From T3SED10-47 sp046483725 (lineage in GTDB: Bacteria > Bipolaricaulota > Bipolaricaulia > Bipolaricaulales > Bipolaricaulaceae), in NCBI GenBank assembly GCA_046483725.1, contig JAWOCQ010000099.1:1-39768 (forward strand): 39,768 nt of DNA. The letters run 5' to 3'. The notes beneath the pieces are model-generated. The model was not told the origin of the DNA. It saw only the letters and a program-made list of their open reading frames with translations, and ran no database searches. A program made the position numbers and the translations under genes. Position 1 is the first letter of the stretch, and every line of letters starts with the position of its first letter. Below are positions 33,318-39,768 of this stretch, piece by piece.

Positions 33318-34508
33318 TCAGCCCGGAACCGCACCCAACGAATACAGTGCCTGAGGAACAGCCGCTGCCCACAACTGCAGGTCACACCCCTCGCCGGGCT
33401 TTACGTCGGGCCCGTGCAACCCCTCAACTTCCGTCCAGTAGTATAGCTCAACGAACCCCAGCTGGCTGATCGCTGCTAGCACCTGTCGGCTCACTGCAAA
33501 GGGCTCCTCAAGTCCGTGAGCCCTTGCGCCATGCGCGAGGAACACTTGCTCATGAGGCCAGATCGCCCCCAGGTGGTACGCGTATGGGGAGTAGTCTGGC
33601 TGGCCAGGGGCGTAGGATCGGAGGCCATAAGGGGTAGCCATCAAGCCCGTTCCACGCTGCAGATGCCCCACCAGTTCGGAAGGGACATCCCCCGGTTCCA
33701 GGTATGCCAGCATATGGAGCCCATCCGAGGATACACCAGGCACGGGCTCACCGTCATCAATGGCAATCACTGGGTACTCCCTCTCCTCATCCCAAAACCG
33801 CAGCCAGATAGAATGCACAATGCCTTCCGCAGCTTTCTCCAGTATCCGACTACTGTGTCTCAGCTTCAGAGGAACTGCCAATCGGGCCAACGCCCGGAGA
33901 GCGGCCACCGTCTGCGCTTGCACCAAGGTATAGGCCACCGGATACCGCAGGTCGCGGCGACAGGGAAGGTGTGAATCCTTCCAATAGGTGGCGTGTGCCA
34001 TGTACCGTACGCCCCCACACAAGACAGGGTCCTCCCAGAATATGTCCTCTCTGAGATGCCGGAGCATGTAGTCCCCCGCTGCTTCCAACTTTTCCGCAAT
34101 GCTTCGCAGGAAATCCTTGTCCTCGGAGAGCTCGAAGTAGGTACGGGCGCCCAGCACAAACAGCTGAGCAGTCTCGCAGGCATTGTAGCGGGAGGACAGC
34201 CCATCCCGCTCCACGTGGGCTAACTCGTGGAGCACCCTGCCGGGTTCCTCACCGGTGTAGCCATCTTCCTGTTTCCCCATAGTGTGGGCACAAAAGCGCA
34301 GCGTCTCCCTCAGGAGTTGCTGATCCCGGATCATGAGCCCAGTGCTGAGCAGATCTCGTGGAAAAACCCCAAACCAGTTCCTTCCCTCTTTCATGCCCGC
34401 CTTGTACAGCCGAAACCGTTCCCCTCCGACCACCACTTCGGTGCTGAGGCGCTGCATAGCATCTCGGCCCTGGGCTACCAAGGGCACCCCGGCTGAATGG
34501 CCCTGCAT
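33318..34508 (-). CDS. (alpha/alpha)6-barrel glycoside hydrolase, amylo-1,6-glucosidase/GH63-like
   Basis: 396-aa cytoplasmic protein without signal peptide. N-terminal WFGVFPRDLLSTGL resembles the W(F)G.W.RD motif of glycogen-debranching C-domains and related GH15/GH63/GH133 enzymes. The C-terminal SPYAYHLGAIWPHEQVFLAHG and EGCDLQLWAAAVPQAL match their 'YH.GSVWPHD' and 'C.PQAWAA' segments. It lacks the N-terminal domain of full debranching enzymes. Start ATG 34508, 3 nt after the permease stop, with AAGGG. Placed last in a sugar ABC importer operon, it probably cleaves the imported alpha-glycoside. Exact GH family and substrate are not certain. Confidence 0.75.
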   Translation of the reverse strand: MQGHSAGVPLVAQGRDAMQRLSTEVVVGGERFRLYKAGMKEGRNWFGVFPRDLLSTGLMIRDQQLLRETLRFCAHTMGKQEDGYTGEEPGRVLHELAHVERDGLSSRYNACETAQLFVLGARTYFELSEDKDFLRSIAEKLEAAGDYMLRHLREDIFWEDPVLCGGVRYMAHATYWKDSHLPCRRDLRYPVAYTLVQAQTVAALRALARLAVPLKLRHSSRILEKAAEGIVHSIWLRFWDEEREYPVIAIDDGEPVPGVSSDGLHMLAYLEPGDVPSELVGHLQRGTGLMATPYGLRSYAPGQPDYSPYAYHLGAIWPHEQVFLAHGARAHGLEEPFAVSRQVLAAISQLGFVELYYWTEVEGLHGPDVKPGEGCDLQLWAAAVPQALYSLGAVPG

Positions 34509-34511
34509 CGG

Positions 34512-35396
34512 CTACCCTTTCACCGACCCCGCCAGAATTCCCCGGATGAAGTACCGCTGCATGGAGAAGAACACTACCAGGGGCAGTAGCATCGACAGAA
34601 AAGCAGCCGCAGTCAACAACCACCAAGCTTGGCCGCGTGAGCCCACCAGGTTGGCTATGGTCAAGGTCATTGGAGCTACCTTGGGCGACCCACCCAGGTA
34701 GATCAACGACACCAGAAGATCGTTCCACACCCACAGGAACTGAAAGATGGTTACCGAAGCGATTGCGGGAACAGAAAGCGGAATGACGATCCGGAAGAAC
34801 ATCTGCACGGTGGATGCGCCATCGATGGACGCCGAGTCGAACAAGTCCCGGGGCAACTCAGAGATGAAGTTGTGCATGAGATATAGAGTAAGAGGCATCC
34901 CGTACCCCGTGTGCGCCAACCAGATACCCAGATATGTCCCTGACAAATTCAGTACGTTGAACACCTTCAGCACCGGGATGAAGGTCATCTGGAGCGGAAC
35001 TACAAGCAGACCCACGGAGAACATGAACAGAAAGTCACGCCCCCGGAAGTCCATCCAGGCAAAGCCAAATGCGGCAAACGATGCGATAAACAAGGGGAGG
35101 AGCGTTGCCGGGATGGAGATGATCAAGCTGTTAAGGAATGCCCTCCCCAGCCCCTGCCGGGTGATCACCTGTTGGTAGTTCTCCAAAGTGTACTGGGTGA
35201 AGTTGAACGGCTGTGAAAGCACCGTCCACCAACCGGAGCTGTTGATATCCTGGGCCCGGCGGAAGGAGGTCACGAGCGTGCCCATAGAGGGCAGAAGCCA
35301 GATGACCACCAGGCACAGAATCACTGCATGCAAGATCAGCCGCCCGTGGAGGATCTGCCTTCCCAGCCCATGCAGCGACCTCCCTACCGCACCCAC
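34512..35396 (-). CDS. Carbohydrate ABC transporter permease, MalG type
   Basis: 294-aa inner-membrane protein with six helices and the MalG-type EAA loop DSASIDGASTVQMFFRIVIPLSVP, which contacts the ATPase. The C-terminal YFIRGILAGSVKG is the standard ending of this CUT1 subfamily. GTG start shares a base with the upstream permease stop (TAGTG). Pairs with the MalF-type permease. Confidence 0.93.
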   Translation of the reverse strand: MGAVGRSLHGLGRQILHGRLILHAVILCLVVIWLLPSMGTLVTSFRRAQDINSSGWWTVLSQPFNFTQYTLENYQQVITRQGLGRAFLNSLIISIPATLLPLFIASFAAFGFAWMDFRGRDFLFMFSVGLLVVPLQMTFIPVLKVFNVLNLSGTYLGIWLAHTGYGMPLTLYLMHNFISELPRDLFDSASIDGASTVQMFFRIVIPLSVPAIASVTIFQFLWVWNDLLVSLIYLGGSPKVAPMTLTIANLVGSRGQAWWLLTAAAFLSMLLPLVVFFSMQRYFIRGILAGSVKG

Positions 35397-36262
35397 TAGC
35401 GCATCTCCCTTTGGCGGCGGAAGCGCCGGATGTTGATAACCATCATCGGAATCACCAAAATGAACAACACCACAGCCAGCGCGCTGGCTCGGCCGGTGTT
35501 GCCAAACAGGAACATCTCCTTGTACATCCTGTTAGCAACCACCTCCGTGTTGAAGTTGCCATTGGTCATCACGTATACGAAATCGAAGATCTTGAGCACA
35601 AACACCACCATGGTGGTGGCAACGACGGCCACAGTGGGACCGAGCAGCCGGAGCGTGATCTTCCAGAAGATCTGCCACTCGGTGGCACCATCAATGCGTG
35701 CGGCCTCGAGGAGCTGCTGGGGAATGTTCTTCAGCGCTGCGGAAAGGACCACCATGCAGAAGCCCGTCCAGATCCACACGCCCACCGCGATAATGGCAAA
35801 GGTGTTCCAAGGTTCGGGGATCAACCACGCCTGAGGCTCTCCCCCCGCTGAGGTCACCACGGCATTCAACAGACCGATCTGGGGCGCCCCTGCCGGCCTG
35901 TAGGCGTAGATGAACTTCCAGATGACGCTCGCCCCCACCATGGAGATGGCCATGGGCAGGAAGATCACCGACTTGGCCACGCGTTCGTAACGCACCCGAT
36001 CGACCAACACGGCGATGATCAGGCCCAGTCCCACGGCAAGCAGGGTGAAGAACACAACCCACAGGGCATTGTTCCGTAGTGCGGTGACCATGGTTGGGTT
36101 GGTGAACGCGTAGATGTAGTTGGTCAGCCCGATCCAGTCCTCGCCACGGGCCCCTTGAAAGGAGTGGGTGATGGTCATGACAGAGGGATACACGAGGAAA
36201 AACATCAGCACCCCCACCGCCGGACCCACATAGAGCCACGCCCGCCAACCTCTAGCCACCAT
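35396..36262 (-). CDS. Carbohydrate ABC transporter permease, MalF type
   Basis: 288-aa inner-membrane permease with six helices and EAA loop EAARIDGATEWQIFWKITLRLLGP. N-terminal WLYVGPAVGVLMFFLVYP is typical of CUT1 MalF-like subunits. Short form without the large P2 periplasmic loop of E. coli MalF. ATG 36262 with AGGGGG. A strong hairpin separates it from the binding-protein gene. Confidence 0.93.
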   Translation of the reverse strand: MVARGWRAWLYVGPAVGVLMFFLVYPSVMTITHSFQGARGEDWIGLTNYIYAFTNPTMVTALRNNALWVVFFTLLAVGLGLIIAVLVDRVRYERVAKSVIFLPMAISMVGASVIWKFIYAYRPAGAPQIGLLNAVVTSAGGEPQAWLIPEPWNTFAIIAVGVWIWTGFCMVVLSAALKNIPQQLLEAARIDGATEWQIFWKITLRLLGPTVAVVATTMVVFVLKIFDFVYVMTNGNFNTEVVANRMYKEMFLFGNTGRASALAVVLFILVIPMMVINIRRFRRQREMR

Positions 36263-36308
36263 AGCTGCCGCCCCCTGTCACGGACTGCGCTCTGGAACGG
36301 TAAAGAGC

Positions 36309-36344
36309 CGCCCTGGGCTACCGGCGCACCAGCAGCCCAGGGCG
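36309..36344 (-). terminator. Intercistronic hairpin after the sugar-binding protein gene
   Basis: Perfect 11-bp stem CGCCCTGGGCT / AGCCCAGGGCG around a 14-nt loop, 17 nt after the binding-protein stop and 47 nt before the permease start. No good U-tract. It resembles the malE-malF spacer structures that stabilise or partly terminate the message, giving more binding protein than permease. Confidence 0.65.
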
Positions 36345-36360
36345 CATTTGTAGCTTTCTA

Positions 36361-37623
36361 CTATTCGTAGGCTTCCTCGGCTACCTCCTCGATCCGGGTC
36401 AACACCTGATCGAGAGGCTTTCCGCCAACGTAGCTCATGATCTCGGTCCACAATGCACCGGACCCTACGGATGCCGGCATCAGGTCGGAAGCGTCAAACC
36501 TGAAGATGTCTGCCCCGGAGAGGAATCCGTAGGCTTTCTGGGTAATCGGGTTGTCGTAGATGTCTGGGTCCACAGTGGCGTTCACGGCCAGCTTGCCCAG
36601 CTCGCCACAGAAGATCGCCTGAGCTTCAGCCGAAGACAGGTACTCGATCAGGGCCTGGGATTCCGGCGAGTCGTTGAACACTCCTACCAGGTCCCCCGAG
36701 CCGAGAATCGGGACAGGAAGATCCTGCCCCATGGGCGGGAACAAAAACACGTCGTAGTCCTCACCGGGTACCAGGTCGGGATTGGCCTCCTGGATGAAGC
36801 TCTGCATGAAGGTAGCCTGGCGGTGCATGTAGGCGGCTGGAGGATCGGTGAACAGCGGGTTGGCTGCGTCGCCGAAGTTCGTGGATAGCGCACCCGCGGT
36901 GCCGCCGTACACGTACTCCTCGTTCAACACGATCTCCCCAAACGCGTCCCAGGCAGCGCGCACGCAAGGGTTGCGCCAGCTGATCTCGTGGTCTACCCAC
37001 AGATCGTACACCTCCGGCCCGCAGGACCTAAGCATAATGTCCTCGAGCCAGTCCGTGCCGGGCCAGCCGGAGGCCCCTCCAGACTCCAGCCCGATGGACC
37101 ACGGAACGCCGCCGTCCTCCACGATCTGATCGGAGAGGGCGATCATCTCATCCCACGTCTCTGGAACCTCGTAGCCTCGCTCCTCAAAGGCCTTCGGGTT
37201 GTACCAGACCAAGCTCTTGACATCCGCGTCCAAAAAGATCCCGTATACGTGACCGTCCACCGTGGTCAGCTCCAAGAACCCCTGCGGCTGCTCCTCGAGC
37301 TTGATGTAGTCATCCAGGGGAACCAACGCTCCCTGGGCCACGAATTCCTTCATCTGACCAGGGTTGGGAAGGGCAGCCACATCCGGGGGGTTCCCGGCCT
37401 GAACCCGGGTGATCAGCACGGTGGGCAGCTCGCGGCCCACGGCTTCAATGGTTACATCGATCCCCGTCTCCTCCTCGAACTGGGCGATCGTACTCTCAAA
37501 GGCCTCGAGCTCTTGTCCGCTCCAGACCACAGCGATACTCACCTCTCCGTCCTGGGCCAAGGCCGACCCGAAGAACGTCGCGGTCAACAGTAGGGCACAT
37601 CCAATGACTCCTAGTCGCATCAT
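36361..37623 (-). CDS. Extracellular sugar-binding protein of an ABC importer (SBP family 1)
   Basis: 420-aa periplasmic protein. Signal peptide MMRLGVIGCALLLTATFFGS ending ALA before QDGE; no lipobox. The mature part has the family 1 hinge features FEEETGIDVTIEAVG, GNPPDVAALPNPGQM, LVPLDDY, LVWYNPKAFEERGYEVPETWDEM, and the C-terminal domain. Start is one of two adjacent ATGs (37623 or 37620) after AGGAGG; the frame stays open upstream by chance but with no ribosome site or protein-like content. First gene of the importer operon. Closest in style to alpha-glucoside (AglE-like) binding proteins; substrate unproven. Confidence 0.93.
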   Translation of the reverse strand: MMRLGVIGCALLLTATFFGSALAQDGEVSIAVVWSGQELEAFESTIAQFEEETGIDVTIEAVGRELPTVLITRVQAGNPPDVAALPNPGQMKEFVAQGALVPLDDYIKLEEQPQGFLELTTVDGHVYGIFLDADVKSLVWYNPKAFEERGYEVPETWDEMIALSDQIVEDGGVPWSIGLESGGASGWPGTDWLEDIMLRSCGPEVYDLWVDHEISWRNPCVRAAWDAFGEIVLNEEYVYGGTAGALSTNFGDAANPLFTDPPAAYMHRQATFMQSFIQEANPDLVPGEDYDVFLFPPMGQDLPVPILGSGDLVGVFNDSPESQALIEYLSSAEAQAIFCGELGKLAVNATVDPDIYDNPITQKAYGFLSGADIFRFDASDLMPASVGSGALWTEIMSYVGGKPLDQVLTRIEEVAEEAYE

Positions 37624-38125
37624 CCTACACCCTCCTATATTCCAATCACAATTCATGGAACGATTCTCTCTCATGTCATTCACTTGCGGGTTTGCTTCCG
37701 CCGATCTCACCTCCCTCATTCCGGGGAATAGAGTCTGCAAAGGCCCTTTTCCACAGCGTTTACTCCTTATCCAGCTGCATCTCGGGCCCTTAGCTTGAGC
37801 CGCTACCCGCCGCTTCCGGCAGGTTGACACCCCACTCAAGCCCTCGCTGAACGAGTACAAGCTACATCGCCGACCTCCGTTATGCCGTCCAACCCCGTTC
37901 GAATCCAAGATAGCAGCTTGCGCAGCCCTTGTCAATGCACGCACCGCTCGCAAAGTAGGCCAAGGCAGTCGGCCTACTTTGCGAGTGGTGCCAGCATATC
38001 CTCCCCAGTGACAAAGGAGTGCTCTATGGAAGATACTTGAGGCCGGAAGAAAGCCTGTTTGTATGCAAGGTGGCGGGGTACGCTGTGGCGGCTCACCCAC
38101 AATGGCGTACCCAAAAGGAGGCAGC
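37624..38125. other. 502-bp divergent region without genes
   Basis: Lies between the importer operon (minus) and the methyltransferase-like gene (plus). It holds a 21-bp inverted repeat (37941-37991) and a TTGACA (37824-37829) without a clear -10. No coding or tRNA-like unit could be supported. Confidence 0.5.
37941..37991. repeat. 21-bp near-perfect inverted repeat (hairpin)
   Basis: Arms 37941-37961 and 37971-37991 with a 9-nt loop. The inner 15 bp (CTCGCAAAGTAGGCC / GGCCTACTTTGCGAG) are perfect, then one G-T position, then 5 more pairs (GCACC/GGTGC). No T run follows on either strand, so it is not a standard terminator. Confidence 0.85.
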
Positions 38126-39262
38126 ATGGCGGTACAGTTGTTCCAGACCCAACCAGATATACAGCAGTTCATTGCAGTACTTACGGGAGAGAAAGCCCCT
38201 CGACGTGTCCATTTCGCAGAACTGTTTCTGGACGACGAGATAATGCAGACAGTGATTGAGAAATACATCGGTGCTAGTTGGGTAGACCGTCCTCTTGTGT
38301 CCCCGGGGAGCAGCGGTTCACCCATCCAGGTGAAGGATAACGGTGACGCCTGGAGAGCGTATATCAGCAATACTATATCGTGCCTGCATCAACTGGGTTA
38401 CGACTACGTATGGACGGGAGGATGGCATGAGCTGCTCTTTCAAGGTAAGTGGCGTGTCGGTACAGATCCTACGAAGGCTTCGACGAAACGGTATTGGAGG
38501 GAGCAATCCGAGGGGATGATTGCCAGCTGGGAAGACTTCGATCAATATCCATGGCCGGATGTGAACCGAGTGTCTCTGGAAATGTACGACTTTGCCTCTC
38601 AAACTCTGCCCGAAGGAATGGGGATGTTCGCCTGCTTGGGGACGGGAATCCTTGAGACCGTGATGCACTCTGTTGTCGGGTTCGAACCGCTGTGCCACAT
38701 GCTTTATAAGCACCCTGAACTCGTCAGAGCGATTTTCGATAGGGTCGGAGAAACGCTTTACGCGCTATACCGACGGCTGGTCGGTTTGCCGAACCTATAT
38801 GGGTTTTTCCAGGGCGACGACATGGGTTACCAAAAGGGCACTCTGATTAGCCCAAAGCACCTGCGCGAATATGTCCTTCCATGGCACAAAAGGATCGCAG
38901 CGCTTGCCCATCAGAATGGGCTTTTGTATATGCTCCACAGCTGTGGGAACATAGAGGCGATCATGCCTGAACTGATAGACGAACTTAGGATTGATGCCAA
39001 GCATTCCTTTCAGGACAACATCATGCCTGTGTGGCAATTCAAAGCGAAGTATGGGAGTAGAATTGGGGTATTGGGCGGCATTGATGTGGACAAGTTATGC
39101 CGGCTTTCGATTGAGGAGCTGCGGGCCTATGTGCGCGACACTTTGGACAGTTGCATGCCAGGGGGGAGGTATGCATTGGGAACCGGAAACAGTGTGGCCG
39201 GGTATGTCCCGCTGGAGAACTACTTCGCTATGCTTGAGGAGGGCACTAAGTGGGAGAAGTGA
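38126..39262 (+). CDS. Uroporphyrinogen decarboxylase (URO-D)-like methyltransferase family protein
   Basis: 378-aa TIM-barrel protein of the URO-D/MtaA/CmuA superfamily. The likely zinc/cofactor site is HSCGN (near residue 293), followed by DAKHSFQDNIMPV, GVLGGIDVDKLC and GRYALGTGNSVAGYVPLENY, typical of the corrinoid-dependent methyltransferase branch rather than true heme-pathway HemE. No corrinoid protein lies in the window. ATG 38126 follows AAAAGGAGG; starts further upstream lack sites. GC content is near 50-53 % in many stretches, below the 60-65 % of neighbours, suggesting acquisition by transfer. Convergent with arsR, 16 bp apart. Confidence 0.82.
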   Translation: MAVQLFQTQPDIQQFIAVLTGEKAPRRVHFAELFLDDEIMQTVIEKYIGASWVDRPLVSPGSSGSPIQVKDNGDAWRAYISNTISCLHQLGYDYVWTGGWHELLFQGKWRVGTDPTKASTKRYWREQSEGMIASWEDFDQYPWPDVNRVSLEMYDFASQTLPEGMGMFACLGTGILETVMHSVVGFEPLCHMLYKHPELVRAIFDRVGETLYALYRRLVGLPNLYGFFQGDDMGYQKGTLISPKHLREYVLPWHKRIAALAHQNGLLYMLHSCGNIEAIMPELIDELRIDAKHSFQDNIMPVWQFKAKYGSRIGVLGGIDVDKLCRLSIEELRAYVRDTLDSCMPGGRYALGTGNSVAGYVPLENYFAMLEEGTKWEK

Positions 39263-39278
39263 TGAGGGGGGTTTTGCG

Positions 39279-39701
39279 CTACTCGTCGAACAATATCCGT
39301 GAGCCGGGGAAAGAACTGCCCGAGCGCCAGCCCGGCTCTCCACGTGGGCCCACCACACAACGCCCCTCCCGTCGCAAGGCCATCCGCCTGCGTAGCCGCT
39401 TCTCGTCATCTGTGGAGCAAGCAAGGTGTTGCTCAAGCGTCTTCAGCAGTGGATCGCTCACGGGTACGTAGTAAACCCATGGACCGTCGTGCTCCCCACG
39501 CACCCAACCTGCCTCGGCCAGAGACTTAAGGTGCCGAGACACCTTGTACTCGGGGAGCTCCAGTACGTCGGCGAGCTCACACACGCAAAGCCCGGAGATA
39601 TGCGAAAGCAGCAGCGAGAGTATTCTTAGACGGTCAGGGTGCCCCAGCGTCCGAAAGCGCCGTGCCAGGAGGTCTGACTGCAAGTTGTCGCAATTGCACA
39701 T
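39279..39701 (-). CDS. arsR: ArsR/SmtB-family repressor with arsenic-type cysteine site
   Basis: 140-aa winged-helix DNA-binding protein. FRTLGHPDRLRILSLL begins the fold. SGLCVCELADVLELPEYKVSRHLKSLAEAGWV contains the recognition helix and the LCVCEL motif (C39, C41), the As(III)/Sb(III) site of classical ArsR (ELCVCDL). An N-terminal MCNC adds two more cysteines. A Cys/Arg-rich 40-residue tail follows the wing. ATG 39701 has no ribosome site but AATAAT 7 nt upstream; a GTG at 39722 is less likely. Its targets presumably lie to the right of the window or are its own promoter. Confidence 0.88.
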   Translation of the reverse strand: MCNCDNLQSDLLARRFRTLGHPDRLRILSLLLSHISGLCVCELADVLELPEYKVSRHLKSLAEAGWVRGEHDGPWVYYVPVSDPLLKTLEQHLACSTDDEKRLRRRMALRREGRCVVGPRGEPGWRSGSSFPGSRILFDE

Positions 39702-39708
39702 GACTACA

Positions 39709-39714
39709 ATTATT
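39709..39714 (-). promoter_or_regulatory. -10 box for arsR (leaderless)
   Basis: AATAAT (within TAATAAT) 7 nt before the ATG, with TTGCGC 18 nt upstream as a weak -35. Predicts a message starting at the ATG. Confidence 0.45.
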
Positions 39715-39768
39715 ACCCACACGCGACCAACCGCGCAACCCGACCGGCAAGCACGAGGCTGCCGGCTG

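Noticed and set aside
37894..37903. GTTCGAATCC resembling a tRNA T-loop
   Set aside because: Flanking bases do not form a T-stem and no acceptor, D or anticodon arms fit around it.
37624..38370. N-terminal extension of the binding-protein frame by 249 codons
   Set aside because: Open by chance; content is not protein-like, it crosses the inverted repeat and the start of the divergent gene, and a strong ribosome site plus signal peptide mark the start at 37623.

Overview
The window is about 40 kb of GC-rich bacterial chromosome (roughly 60-65 % GC by eye). It carries mostly housekeeping genes in long, tightly overlapping operons. A BamA/Omp85 insertase with five POTRA repeats, a Skp/OmpH-type chaperone, signal peptides and a complete MurB/C/D/G-FtsW/Q/A/Z set show a double-membraned, peptidoglycan-containing, FtsZ-dividing bacterium. 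No lpx genes accompany bamA-skp-fabZ, unlike the proteobacterial arrangement. Several first-in-operon genes have no Shine-Dalgarno but a -10-like box 7-10 nt before the start codon, as in leaderless transcription. Together this suggests a deep-branching, possibly thermophilic diderm lineage (for example Bipolaricaulota or Deinococcota-like). That placement is an inference; there is no rRNA here to settle it.

Layout. 1-4142 (minus): a RecB-type helicase-nuclease followed by aspS, which runs off the left edge. 4334-6668 (plus): a CsoR-type copper sensor and glutamine-dependent NAD synthetase, with a small membrane protein on the opposite strand between them and a 21-codon leader ORF overlapping nadE. 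6778-20148 (minus): one continuous envelope/division supercluster read bamA-skp-fabZ-ftcD-murD-(404 bp gap)-ftsW-murG-murC-murB-ftsQ-ftsA-ftsZ. It joins outer-membrane assembly, fatty-acid synthesis, a formimidoyltransferase, peptidoglycan precursor synthesis and septation. 20149-22216: a low-density stretch with one secreted Gly-Pro-linker protein, flanked by a direct repeat of the comM 3' end. 22217-24080 (minus): yraN-comM. 24235-33222 (plus): mtaD-rpsO-pnp-M16 peptidase-coaD, then a three-gene ABC-2 exporter. 33318-37623 (minus): a carbohydrate ABC importer (binding protein, two permeases, no ATPase) with a glucosidase-like (alpha/alpha)6 hydrolase. 37624-39768: a gene-free stretch with a 21-bp inverted repeat, a lower-GC uroporphyrinogen-decarboxylase-like methyltransferase (plus) and an ArsR repressor with an intact arsenic-type Cys motif (minus).

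No complete mobile element, CRISPR array, tRNA or rRNA was found. The features most worth a second look are a PNPase with two tandem S1 domains, ftcD wedged by overlaps into the envelope operon, the duplicated comM tail around the secreted-protein gene, heptamer repeats in opposite orientation around the murD-ftsW gap, the leaderless-promoter pattern, the leader ORF before nadE, and the long hairpin near 37.95 kb.
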